A DNA stretch of 64,000 bases from positions 1-64,000 of the forward strand of contig NZ_RQZF01000004.1 in NCBI RefSeq assembly GCF_003858455.1. Direction: 5' to 3'. The notes under the pieces were generated by a model. That model saw only the letters and a list, made by a program, of their open reading frames with translations, was not told the origin of the DNA and ran no database searches. Each line of letters begins with the position of its first letter. Position 1 is the first letter of the stretch. Of this stretch, positions 52,419 through 62,300 are shown piece after piece. This stretch comes from Schaalia canis (GTDB lineage Bacteria; Actinomycetota; Actinomycetes; Actinomycetales; Actinomycetaceae). Made by a program: the position numbers and the translations under genes.

Positions 52419-55400
52419 ATGAGTTCACCTGCATCTGACACGACCACGCCCCAGGCTCAGCGTTCATCGTCATTGCTGCGCTCAAGTGCCGTGATGGCTT
52501 CGGGCACGCTCGTGTCACGCATTCTGGGATTCATTCGCGCAAGTATGCTGTTGGCGGCTTTAGGGTCGGTCGCCGGCGGTGTCATGGCGTCCTTCCAAAC
52601 AGCAAACACCTTGCCCAATATGGTGTTCAATATTTTGGCTGCGGGCGTTTTTGATGCTGTTCTCGTTCCGCAGATTGTGCGGGCGATGAAGCGTAGTCAG
52701 GGCGATGTGTATGTCAACCGTTTGATCACCTTGGCGGGCACCATCCTTTTTGCCGTGACGATGGTGGCAATGGTTCTCTCACCTTTGTTGATCCTCATTA
52801 CCGCAGCCGGTTATGACGCTGAAATTCGCGCCCTTGCCATCGCTTTTTCTCTCGTGTGCTTGCCGCAGATTTTCTTCTATGGCCTGTATAACCTCCTTGG
52901 AGAGGTTCTCAACGCCCGGGGTGTCTTTGGCCCCTACATGTGGGCGCCGGTAGTCAATAACATTGTCGGCATTGCCGGTCTGGCAGTATTCCTAGCAATG
53001 TGGGGCGTGGAGCCTACTCTTTTACCGATTGCAGATTTCACGGGTCCACAGTTTTGGGTACTCGCCGGCTCATCAACGCTGGGCGTGATCTCTCAGGCCC
53101 TTGTTCTCATCATCCCCTTGCGCGCGGCAGGTATTCGACTTCGACCGGATTTCCATTTCCGTAACACGTCTTTTGGTTCGGCCTCAAAGGTTGCGGGATG
53201 GACCTTCGCCACCTTGGCTGTCAGTCAGGTGGGTGTGCTGTCAACGTCGAATATTGCCGCCCAGGCTGATGCGTGGGCTCATCGTTATCAGCCCAATCCG
53301 AGCGCTGTGGCAGATGCCGCGCAGGTGGTCGTGGGCAATGCCGCCTATGCCACAGCTTTTATGATTTTTATGGTTCCGCAGTCGTTGATTGCAGTGTCCT
53401 TGGCGACGGCCGTGTTTACGCGACTGAGCCATGCTGCTGCACAAAATGATGATCGGACAGTGGCGGAGAATTATTCCTTCGGCGTGAAGGCGATCTCGAC
53501 TCTGACACTCTTGGCTGCCGCGATTTTGATGGCCGGCGCAATTCCGATGATGCAGATGGTGGCGCCAACCACTCAGCCGCCCGTGGTGGAGGGATACGCG
53601 TGGGTCCTTTTGGCTCTCATGCCGGGCGTGGCCTCCACGGGCATGATTCTCATGAGTCAGCGCGTCTTTTTTGCTTACGAGGACGCTAAGCCTGTCTTTC
53701 TTATGGGTATCGCGCCCACGCTCCTCCAAGTCATCGTTGGGTGGTCGGTCTATTTCGCCACCGGCCCGCGCTGGTGGGTGGTTGGTGCGGCACTGGCCGA
53801 GACAGTGTGCCGCGTAGTGCAGGGCGTGATTGCCATTGTGTGGGTGGCGCGTCGTAACGCCTATGTCAATCAGCGTCAGCTTCTGTTGTCCTACGGGTAT
53901 TCTTTTGCAGCCTCTATTGCCGCCCTTTTCGCGAGTCTTGGGGCGATGATGCTCATGGGGTGGCACACGGCGGCTGGAAGTGTATTGGGCCGCGTCGGCG
54001 CCTCAATGGGCCGTCTTGTGGTGGTTTCAATCGTTGCGACAATTGTGTTCTGGCTTGTCATGCGCTTCCTAACCCCCGCTGAAACTGCTCGGGTGGGTGC
54101 TCTGATTGCGCAGCGTCTTCCTCTGCCTACTGGACTGGCCCGTTTTATAGTTGGTCGGCAGGGGGAGGATTCCGTGTCCTCTGACAGTACTGACCGAAGC
54201 GATACTGGCGAGTCGGGAGATCTCATGAACCGTAATGAGTATGACGAGCACGAGGAGCAGGGTGCTGTTCCCGAATCTTTCGCGCCTCCGGCCGTCCCTC
54301 GGGATGCTTTCCCCTCTCCTGCTGGTGACACTGAGGATCAACAGCATCTTCCCGATCTTTCCTTCCCCGAGTGGATGCAGTTAACTCCCACCGAGGTCGC
54401 TGACCTGTCAGCACTGTCAGAAAATCCTGACGTTTCCGATGATGCGGTCATGGGTGATGACTTCAGTGAGGATTTGCGCGCCTTTAATGACGCTTTAGAG
54501 GATTCTCTCAGTGACGATGATGAGCCGGCTACGCGACCAGCGGGTATCCCGATCTACCCTGATGCGATTCCAGCTTCTGCCGATACCGGGGCCGACCAGC
54601 CAGGAGAAGCTGTCCCCTTTGACGAGCCTGCACAGGTCGACGAGGTTGGCGACGCCCCCATTGCCCTGCCAAACGACCCAGATGAGGCCAACACCGGTGA
54701 CAACGCAGACGGTGATACCGGCACGGATTCGTCGGATTCTGTCGGCACGAAGGAAAAAGTGGCTGCTGCTGCCTCAGCCGTAGGTGCGGGTGCCGCGACG
54801 GCTTATGCAGCGACAGCACTTCATGCGCGTAAGGCCTTGAGCGCCGTTCAGGGAGCTTTTAGTAAGGCTGCAGAAAAAGCACGTACCTCGGCTGCCTCGG
54901 CAACACCTGTCCCGGCTTCTAGCCAGCCTGAGGGGGACAGTATGGACGACACGCTAACGACCACGCCTCGCTTCAGCGCCGCATCAGCGGCCACGCCCGC
55001 CGGATCTTCTGACAGGGCAACGGTTGAGGCCACACCCGGTCGTTTTGATCCGACTCGCCCGACGATTATTTTCTTCGTCATCTTCACCATCGTTGCGTTC
55101 GTGTGGGCAGTGATGACGGCGACAGCTCCTTTGGAGAAGCCTTCTATTAGTCGCCCAGATGAGGTGCCCCTGCAGGACCAGTCCGCTGCTCAATCTGATG
55201 CCCCAACCGAACAGGAACCTACGCCGGATGAACCTGTCCCCGGCCCGGTTATTTCCTCGGTTACAGTGTTGTCCTGGCGTGATGACCAGGGTGATTACGA
55301 AAATCGTGCGATCAACATGATTGACGGCGATTTTGAAACCGAGTGGCATTCTCGTGAGTTCGATCGCCCCTTTGGTGACGACACGTCTTTGTCTCTGGTG

Positions 55401-55667
55401 GTGCGTTTCAAGGAAAAGACCACCCTGTCAGAACTGACCTTGCACATGCCTGAGAGCACCACCGGTGGTGAGCTTATGCTCAAGGCACCTAACCCGGACC
55501 AGCCTCGACGCGGTGAAACTCTGGTGACCACAGAAATGAGCCCCACGACGACGATCACCTTGCCCTCGCCGATTGAAACTGATTCTGTTACCTTGTCCTT
55601 CCGGCAAGTTCCACGTTCAGTTGATGACGCAAATTGGGCGTGGATTTACGAGATCACAGCGAAGTAA
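52419..55667 (+). CDS. murJ: MurJ-type lipid II flippase with C-terminal F5/8-like domain
   Basis: 1082 residues from ATG 52419 (AAGGA six bases upstream, overlapping the previous stop region). Residues ~15-540 are the MurJ/MviN core with about 14 membrane helices (SGTLVSRILGFIRASMLLAALG, PQIFFYGLYNLLGEVLNARGVFGPYMWAPVVNN). Residues ~565-790 are acidic and disordered; ~790-840 an Ala-rich helix; a transmembrane helix follows (IIFFVIFTIVAFVWAVMTA); the last ~140 residues form a discoidin/F5/8-C-like domain (ENRAINMIDGDFETEWHSREFD). It flips lipid II for peptidoglycan synthesis. Mycobacterial MviN has a pseudokinase between core and C-terminal domain; no kinase fold is visible here. Confidence 0.93.
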   Translation: MSSPASDTTTPQAQRSSSLLRSSAVMASGTLVSRILGFIRASMLLAALGSVAGGVMASFQTANTLPNMVFNILAAGVFDAVLVPQIVRAMKRSQGDVYVNRLITLAGTILFAVTMVAMVLSPLLILITAAGYDAEIRALAIAFSLVCLPQIFFYGLYNLLGEVLNARGVFGPYMWAPVVNNIVGIAGLAVFLAMWGVEPTLLPIADFTGPQFWVLAGSSTLGVISQALVLIIPLRAAGIRLRPDFHFRNTSFGSASKVAGWTFATLAVSQVGVLSTSNIAAQADAWAHRYQPNPSAVADAAQVVVGNAAYATAFMIFMVPQSLIAVSLATAVFTRLSHAAAQNDDRTVAENYSFGVKAISTLTLLAAAILMAGAIPMMQMVAPTTQPPVVEGYAWVLLALMPGVASTGMILMSQRVFFAYEDAKPVFLMGIAPTLLQVIVGWSVYFATGPRWWVVGAALAETVCRVVQGVIAIVWVARRNAYVNQRQLLLSYGYSFAASIAALFASLGAMMLMGWHTAAGSVLGRVGASMGRLVVVSIVATIVFWLVMRFLTPAETARVGALIAQRLPLPTGLARFIVGRQGEDSVSSDSTDRSDTGESGDLMNRNEYDEHEEQGAVPESFAPPAVPRDAFPSPAGDTEDQQHLPDLSFPEWMQLTPTEVADLSALSENPDVSDDAVMGDDFSEDLRAFNDALEDSLSDDDEPATRPAGIPIYPDAIPASADTGADQPGEAVPFDEPAQVDEVGDAPIALPNDPDEANTGDNADGDTGTDSSDSVGTKEKVAAAASAVGAGAATAYAATALHARKALSAVQGAFSKAAEKARTSAASATPVPASSQPEGDSMDDTLTTTPRFSAASAATPAGSSDRATVEATPGRFDPTRPTIIFFVIFTIVAFVWAVMTATAPLEKPSISRPDEVPLQDQSAAQSDAPTEQEPTPDEPVPGPVISSVTVLSWRDDQGDYENRAINMIDGDFETEWHSREFDRPFGDDTSLSLVVRFKEKTTLSELTLHMPESTTGGELMLKAPNPDQPRRGETLVTTEMSPTTTITLPSPIETDSVTLSFRQVPRSVDDANWAWIYEITAK

Positions 55668-55700
55668 AACGAGTTGTTCAACGAAGTAGAGGAAAAGGAA

Positions 55701-56633
55701 ATGTCGGAAAAAGTCCATGATGTCGTGATCGTGGGTTCGGGTCCTGCTGGCTACACTGCCGCCATTTACACGGCTCGTGCAGGTTTGGCTCCCGTGGTGG
55801 TTGCCGGTGCGATCAGCGCAGGCGGTGCCCTGATGACAACAACAGATGTGGAAAACTTCCCCGGTTTTCCTGAAGGCATCATGGGGCCTGACCTCATGGA
55901 GAATATGCGCGCCCAAGCCGAACGTTTCGGTGCCGATATTCGTTTCGAGGACGCTTCGGCTGTTGACCTCACGGGCGAGATTAAAACCGTGACGATTGAC
56001 GATGAGACCCTGCAGGCTCGCGCTGTTATTCTCGCCACCGGTTCGGCTCATCGTCAGCTCCATGTGCGCGGCGAGGAACTCCTCATGGGCCACGGCGTGT
56101 CCTACTGCGCCACGTGCGATGGTTTCTTCTTCCGCGACAAGGTTCTTGCCGTCATTGGCGGCGGCGACTCGGCAATGGAAGAGGCCACCTTCCTTACCCG
56201 TTTCGCTTCCAAGGTCTACGTTGTTCACCGCCGCGATCAGCTACGCGCTTCCAAGGTGATGGCTGACCGTGCCATGAATGACCCCAAGATCGAGTTCGTG
56301 TGGAACTCGGCTGTATCCGAAGTGCTTGGTGGCGCTCAGGTTGAGGGCCTGCGTCTGGAATCTACTGTGGATGGATCGGAGTCCACCCTTCCTGTCGATG
56401 GCGTCTTCGTGGCTATCGGTCACCTGCCCCGCAGTGAAATTGTGGCCGGTCAGGTTGAGCTCGACGACGCAGGCTACGTCCGTGTTGAGGAACCAACGAC
56501 GCGCACCAATCTTCCTGGCGTCTTCGCCTGCGGTGACCTCGTCGATCACAGCTACCGTCAAGCGATCACAGCCGCCGGCTCAGGCTGCCGCGCAGCGTTG
56601 GACGTTGAACGCTGGCTGGCAGACCAGGGATGA
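55701..56633 (+). CDS. trxB: Thioredoxin-disulfide reductase
   Basis: 310 residues from ATG 55701, preceded by AGGAAAAGGAA. FAD-binding [19 protein letters not shown]; redox pair C136-A-T-C139 in [16 protein letters not shown] motif [16 protein letters not shown]-terminal FAD motif [29 protein letters not shown]. It reduces thioredoxin with NADPH. It follows murJ by 33 bases. In mycobacteria sigM and an anti-sigma gene lie between murJ and trxB, and trxC follows; neither is present here, so thioredoxin must be encoded elsewhere. Confidence 0.96.
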   Translation: MSEKVHDVVIVGSGPAGYTAAIYTARAGLAPVVVAGAISAGGALMTTTDVENFPGFPEGIMGPDLMENMRAQAERFGADIRFEDASAVDLTGEIKTVTIDDETLQARAVILATGSAHRQLHVRGEELLMGHGVSYCATCDGFFFRDKVLAVIGGGDSAMEEATFLTRFASKVYVVHRRDQLRASKVMADRAMNDPKIEFVWNSAVSEVLGGAQVEGLRLESTVDGSESTLPVDGVFVAIGHLPRSEIVAGQVELDDAGYVRVEEPTTRTNLPGVFACGDLVDHSYRQAITAAGSGCRAALDVERWLADQG

Positions 56634-56677
56634 GGTTTCCCGCATAATACGGGCGTTTTCACTCATTAACGCATCCT

Positions 56678-56734
56678 CAAGTGTCGCCACTGTTTGGCTC
56701 TGATCGCTTTCAGAGCCCGACAGTGGCACACTTG
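56678..56734 (+). terminator. Long imperfect hairpin after trxB
   Basis: Outer CAAGTGT/ACACTTG, middle CCACTGT/ACAGTGG and inner GGCTCTGA/TCAGAGCC segments pair with small bulges around a 6-base loop. It lies 45 bases after the trxB stop and ends the murJ-trxB unit; GTTTAG follows. Confidence 0.75.
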
Positions 56735-56787
56735 GTTTAGCCTCGTATCCCACGAGGCCGTCTATCTCTCAATGTAAGGAAGGTCCC

Positions 56788-58074
56788 GTGAGCGGAGAGC
56801 ATCGCCTTTCGGGTGACACGCAAGGAACTCGTCTTGATCCATGGTTTGGCGCCTACGCCGAGCGAGCGCACAACCTGCGAGCCTCCGAGATCCGCGCGCT
56901 CTTCTCCGTCGTGTCGCGACCCGAAGTGGTGTCTTTGGCCGGCGGTATGCCCAACCTGAAGGATCTTCCTCTCGACGCTTTGGCCGAATCCGCCAAGAGT
57001 CTCATTGCCAATCACGGCGCGCAGGCAATGCAGTATGGCTCGGGGCAAGGATGGGCGGTGCTCCGCGAGCAGATCTGTCACGTCATGACCTATGACGGCA
57101 TTGTTGGGGGCGACCCCGACGACGTGGTGGTGACCACCGGCTCCCAGCAGGCCCTCGACCTAATGACCCAACTTTTCGTCGATCCAGGCGATGTCGTCCT
57201 GGCTGAATCCCCCACCTATGTTGGTGCCTTGGGTGTATTCCGCGCTCAACAGGCTCATGTTGTCCACATTGATATGGACGCTGACGGCATGATTCCTCAG
57301 GCCTTGGAAGAGACTATTGCTCGGGTGCGTGCTGAGGGTCGCACCATTAAGCTGCTCTACACGATCCCGAACTATCACAATCCCGCTGGCGTGACTCTTT
57401 CGGCTGAACGTCGTCCACTCATTGCCGAGATCTGCCGCCGCGAAAATATCCTCATCCTTGAGGACAACCCTTACGGTTTGTTGGGTTTTGATGCCGACCC
57501 TCTGCCGGCACTGAAGTCCTACAGCCCTGAGGGCGTCGTGTACCTGGGGTCTTTTTCCAAGATGTTTGCCCCTGGTTACCGTATTGGGTGGGCCTATGCC
57601 CCTCATGCGATCCGTGACAAGCTTATTCTTGCCTCCGAGGCTGCGATCCTCTCACCCTCAATGATCGGTCAGATGTCGATTGCGCAGTACCTGACTGACT
57701 ATGACTGGTACAGCCAGGTCAAGTCCTTCCGTTCCATGTACAAGGAGCGTTGCGACGCGATTTTGGGCGCCTTGGACGAGTATCTGCCCGAGTGCACGTG
57801 GACGACACCTCAGGGTGGCTTCTATACCTGGGTGACTCTGCCGGAGGGTTTGGATGCAAAGTCCATGTTGCCTCGCGCAGTGCGCGCTCAAGTCGCGTAC
57901 GTGTCAGGGACGGCCTTCTACTATGACGGTCGCGGGGCGAATCATCTGCGTTTGTCCTTCTGCTACCCCACGCCGGAGGATATTCGCGAGGGCGTTCGCC
58001 GCCTGTCCACGGTGGTGAAGGCAGAGAAGGAACTGGTGGATATGTTCGGCGCGGGCTTCCACCACGATAACTAA
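56788..58074 (+). CDS. PLP-dependent class I/II aminotransferase (2-aminoadipate/MocR-like)
   Basis: 428 residues, GTG start with AAGGAAGG upstream. Fold-type I aminotransferase: YGSGQGWAVLREQICH, VTTGSQQALDLMTQLF, IPNYHNPAGVTLSAERR, ILEDNPYGLLGF, the PLP-binding Lys in LGSFSKMFAPGYRIGW, and Arg near the end (NHLRLSFCYPTPEDIREG). No HTH domain, so it is an enzyme and not a MocR regulator. Closest by pattern to 2-aminoadipate/valine-pyruvate type enzymes; the amino acid cannot be read. It is followed 40 bases later by the ATP-grasp ligase, in the same orientation. Confidence 0.92.
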   Translation: MSGEHRLSGDTQGTRLDPWFGAYAERAHNLRASEIRALFSVVSRPEVVSLAGGMPNLKDLPLDALAESAKSLIANHGAQAMQYGSGQGWAVLREQICHVMTYDGIVGGDPDDVVVTTGSQQALDLMTQLFVDPGDVVLAESPTYVGALGVFRAQQAHVVHIDMDADGMIPQALEETIARVRAEGRTIKLLYTIPNYHNPAGVTLSAERRPLIAEICRRENILILEDNPYGLLGFDADPLPALKSYSPEGVVYLGSFSKMFAPGYRIGWAYAPHAIRDKLILASEAAILSPSMIGQMSIAQYLTDYDWYSQVKSFRSMYKERCDAILGALDEYLPECTWTTPQGGFYTWVTLPEGLDAKSMLPRAVRAQVAYVSGTAFYYDGRGANHLRLSFCYPTPEDIREGVRRLSTVVKAEKELVDMFGAGFHHDN

Positions 58075-58114
58075 TCAAACACTTTTGACCTGCGAATATA
58101 CTGTGGAGATGACA

Positions 58115-59155
58115 ATGGCTGACATTCCTAAGGTTCTCATTATCGCCGGTGGCCTCACCCACGAACGCGAGGTTTCCCTGCGTTCAGGACGCCGCGTGGC
58201 CAATGCTCTGACCCAGCTCGGCCACGAGGTACGTGTGTGCGATCTTGATTCTGCACTGCTTGCCTCGATCGAAGAGTTTGCCCCCGATGTCATCTGGCCT
58301 CTCGTTCATGGTTCTGTGGGTGAGGATGGCTCCCTGCAGGCCCTCCTGGAGACGCTGGACATTCCCTTCGTTGGCACGGGTTCTGTCCAGGCGATGATGG
58401 CATCTAATAAGCCCACTGCTAAGGGCCTGGTGGCCTCTTCAGGCTTTGATACTCCCGGCTGGATGTCCCTCCCCCAGCTTTTCTTCCGTCAACTTGGAGC
58501 GAGCCAGGTGCTGGGGGCCCTTGAGGGTGCCATCCACTTCCCCGTGGTCATTAAGCCTGCTGACGGCGGTTCGGCGCTGGGGATTTCGAAGGCGGAGGAT
58601 TTTGCGCAACTTCGTGCCGCAATGGTTGATGCCTTCGCTTACGGTGAGCGCGTCATGATTGAAGAGTTTGTCGCTGGTCGTGATGTGGCCGTGTCGGTGC
58701 TTGATTTGGGTGATGGCGTGGTGGCGTTGCCTCCGGTGGAGATCTCTACTGATTCTGGCGAGTACGACTACGACGCGCGCTACACCACTGACGAGACCGA
58801 ATACTTTGTTCCGGCCCGTCTTTCTGACGAGGTTATCGCCGAGGTTCAGTTGGCCGCGATGGATGTTCACCGTATTTTGGGTTTGCGTGATCTTTCGCGT
58901 ATTGATTTCGTGGTGAGCGAAGATGGTACCTGCTGGTTCATTGACGCTAATGTGTGCCCGGGTATGACAGATACGTCTTTGCTGCCTCAGGCGGCCGAGG
59001 CTGCGGGTTCATTCCCTGATGTCTGTTCTGAGATCGTGCATTTTGTCGCTCAAGGTCGCCCGTTGAGCGATCCTCAGGAGCTAGAGGACGCAGGCACCAA
59101 GATCATCGACGCAGACGGAATTGCTGCAGATGACGCTTCGGAGATCGAGGTCTAA
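58115..59155 (+). CDS. D-alanine--D-alanine ligase-family ATP-grasp enzyme
   Basis: 346 residues from ATG 58115 (GGAG six bases upstream); earlier in-frame codons are less well placed. N-terminal LIIAGGLTHEREVSLRSGRRVANAL and WPLVHGSVGEDGSLQALLETLDIPFVGTGS match the Ddl substrate/hinge region; VVIKPADGGSALGISK is the ATP loop; MIEEFVAGRDVAVSVLD; RIDFVVSEDGTCWFIDANVCPGMT holds the metal-binding E/N equivalents (here D and N). C-terminus is acidic. The family joins D-Ala or similar amino acids using ATP. Whether this is the main Ddl or a paralogue is open: such a gene next to trxB/parB is conserved in Actinobacteria while the main ddl lies elsewhere. Confidence 0.85.
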   Translation: MADIPKVLIIAGGLTHEREVSLRSGRRVANALTQLGHEVRVCDLDSALLASIEEFAPDVIWPLVHGSVGEDGSLQALLETLDIPFVGTGSVQAMMASNKPTAKGLVASSGFDTPGWMSLPQLFFRQLGASQVLGALEGAIHFPVVIKPADGGSALGISKAEDFAQLRAAMVDAFAYGERVMIEEFVAGRDVAVSVLDLGDGVVALPPVEISTDSGEYDYDARYTTDETEYFVPARLSDEVIAEVQLAAMDVHRILGLRDLSRIDFVVSEDGTCWFIDANVCPGMTDTSLLPQAAEAAGSFPDVCSEIVHFVAQGRPLSDPQELEDAGTKIIDADGIAADDASEIEV

Positions 59156-59201
59156 ATCCTTTTCAGCGCGCCTTGCGGTGCTCCTCAGTGCTTTGACAAT
59201 G

Positions 59202-59246
59202 GTGGTGGGTCCTTCAGATGCTGTTCGCATCTGAAGGACCCACCAC
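59202..59246. terminator. Perfect 20-bp hairpin between convergent genes
   Basis: Arms 59202-59221 and 59227-59246 are exact reverse complements, with a 5-base loop TGTTC. It lies between the stops of the ATP-grasp gene (plus) and the sialidase gene (minus), so it can serve as a bidirectional terminator. Confidence 0.85.
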
Positions 59247-59363
59247 TATGCGCTGTCAACACCATGCGGCGCTAACACTGTGCGCTGCCAACACCGGGCG
59301 ATTGATCTACCCGGCATTGTCCAGCATGTTCATCCCATGCGTGCTGGCTGTGTCATCGCCTTC

Positions 59364-62300
59364 TCAGTACCGGCGTCTCATCAGGTACACACCCGTGCCA
59401 CAGGCGCTGAGTACGACGACGAGTACTCCGGCCATAAGGGTGGATGCGCCGGTGCGTGCCAAGGCAGTGTGCGAACCAGTGGACGTCGTGTGATCCTTCG
59501 CTGTAGGTGACGTGACCTTCTTGCCTGTTTCACCAGGCTTCTTCGTCTCACCACCCTGTGTACCCGGCTTCTTGGGTTCCCCATTGTCTGCTCCTGGCTT
59601 CTTGGCATCGCCGCCATCTGATCCCGGAGTTGTCGAATCAGTGTTCTGGTCACCGGGCTTCTGTGGAGGTTGAGGCGTGCCATTACCGCCTGGAATATGT
59701 GGAGTGCCTGGGTGCGTTGGCGGATTTGCCGAATCATTCGTGCCGGTAATGACGATGGGTTGGCGGACTTCCTTACCCGTCGTATCGCGGGCAACGATCG
59801 TGTGTGCGCCAGCAGGGAAGGTTGTCGGAATGGTCCAGGTAATCTCGGCGACCCCCTCGTCATTCGCGGTCGTCGTGCCGATGATCAGGGGGTCAGAGTG
59901 CACTTCGAAGGTCACCTGACTTGTGGGCGTGAAGCCCTTGAGCACGATTCGCACCTCACTCCCCTGTGCGTAGGACGGCGATGCAGGAGGCTCCTGTGAA
60001 GGAGGCTCTTGCGCAGGCGGCTCTGGGGCCGGCGGCTCCTGCGGGGTGATAGGCGTTGACGGCTGAAGGGGTGTTGCCGGAATCTCATCGTGAAGATCGC
60101 GTGAGGGGTAGACCTCACGCACGCACAGTTCCGCCAGCGAAGCGAAGGTGTTACGCTGTGCGGTGGACTCGGCATCAGTGCCGGTAATGTGCAGACGCAG
60201 TGTGGCCTTTTCACCGATCGCTACTCGTTCAACGACAGGGGCGAGGTTAATGCGCGTTGTCAGTCCCATCTCGGCAATGGTCGCTACGGGATGAGCCTCG
60301 CCATTAGTCAGGAGGCTGAGTTCGGCCTCGCGGATACGTCCGTTCTTCGAATCTGCGCGGTTGGTCAAAATGAGGTCCGTGAGGGACTCACTGCGCGTCA
60401 GGCTGAACTCAACATCAATGGGCACATGGCGCTCCCCCCAGGGCGTATGCCAGAAGGTCGCGAGGTTGCCGTCAAGCATATTGGTGTAGTTGGTAGCCTC
60501 GTTGCGTGTTTCTGAGGGGGGATTATTGGTGATGGCAACCCCTGCCTGGCACATGGCGTTCTTTTCGCCCTTGCTCTCATCCATGACCACTGTCAGCGTG
60601 ACCGTGCCATTCGTGGTGGTGTCTGCACTGGTCAAGGTCAGTGGAATGGGCACGCTACCGGCATCCTGGTCGGCCGGAACAAGGATCTTGGCAGAAATTG
60701 CCGCTTTTTCACCTGCTGGGATGGAAGCCGGTAGGGCGAGGTTGACCCGTCCTTCGCTCGCCGTCGCGTCAGCCTGGTCAATGGGGGTGCTTGGGCTCTG
60801 CGCGAGCTTCCATCCGGCAGGCAGGACAGCTGTGAGAGTGGCTCCCTCAAGAGTGGATGTTCCACGGTTTTCCACATTGAAGGTGACGATATTGCCTCCG
60901 CGTTTGACGTCGCGGTCCTCGCCTGAGGGGAACGCGCGGTACAGTCCTAGCCATTCTGCCGAGATCTGCATGTAGCTGATCCCCGTGCCATCCTTTTCAA
61001 AAAGGATGCCGTACTTGCCGGAGTTGTGCGTTCCATCCTCGGCCAACAGCGGTGTGATCGTTGAGTAGCCGGTGTGCTCCGTGTAGAACTCCTTAGCGAT
61101 AGCCCAAGTCTTGCCATCGTCATAGGAGACTTTCGCGGTGCCATTGTTACGTGCGGAAGCATTGGCGGTGTTCGTGAAGATGATGACCTTTGCACGCCAG
61201 TCATCGGCAGGAACGTCAGGGAATGCGCGGGTGAGCCCAGCATTGTTGTTCTGATCGACGAGGTCATGGCGGATAGTGACCTCTCCGTAGCTGTGGCCAC
61301 CGTCGCGCGAGTAGGTGACTCTGCGGGCCTTCACGCCCGGTGCTCCCCCGCCGGATGCGCGGGAGTTGAGCATCACGGTTCCGTCGGAGAGTTCCACGAC
61401 CTTGTTTTCATCCATTCCTGCGCCAACGGGCACGCCCGCCTTCCACGTCTGGCCATGGTCATCAGAGTAGACAGAGACTGCTTTCCATTCCTCAGATGCG
61501 CCCGGTCGGGTGACGGCGTACGTGAATTGCTGGATGAGGCGTCCCTTGTGGCTGGGGTGGCGCAATTGGATACCTTCACCAGAGGCAGCAAAACGTGAAC
61601 GCATATTGACCAGATCAGGGGTGATGTCTGCGGTAATGGTTCTGATAGGGCCCCAGGTGACACCGTTGTCGCTCGATTCCATGACTGCGGCGTGGAGAAC
61701 GTTGCGTTGGTTTTCGTCGGTACCCGGGCGCGATCCGAAGTAGCTTTGGTCGTAGGACTTCACGAAGAACATGAAGATCTTGTTGGCCTCGCGGTCTACC
61801 ACGTAGGAAGGATCCGAATAGCCGTACTTGGCATGGCCCTTCACGCCTTGTGCGATGACAACGGGGGCGGACCATGACTGTCCGCCATCTCGCGAGATGC
61901 GTTGAACAATAGAGTTCGGATTAGGGGCATCGTTACAGTTGTCGGGTCGCCCGTCCCAGGCTGCAAGAAGATCACCATTGGGTGCGGTTGTCAGCGCTGG
62001 AATCCTGTAGCAGGAGAATCCTGCCTTATTGTGCCGTGCAAGTTCGATGGCCTGGCCATCCACGCGGGGCGTTGGTACCTCACTGGGATCTCGGCGTTGT
62101 CCTTCTTTGACGGTGAAGGGGGTTCCACGTACAACGTAGTTCTCGGCAATGACCTCGTCACCCTTTTTCACCGTGAAAGTTACTTCGGGCGTAATGGTTT
62201 GACCAATGTGGGCCTGTGTGATTCGTAGGAATGCGAGGTTGTTCCCGCGGCAGTGCGCGCTTTGACCGGGCTTGAGGCTACCCCACCGGCAGAATCCACG

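Noticed and set aside
57260-57268. DnaA-box-like TTGTCCACA
   Set aside because: A single match inside the aminotransferase coding region, with no cluster; expected by chance.
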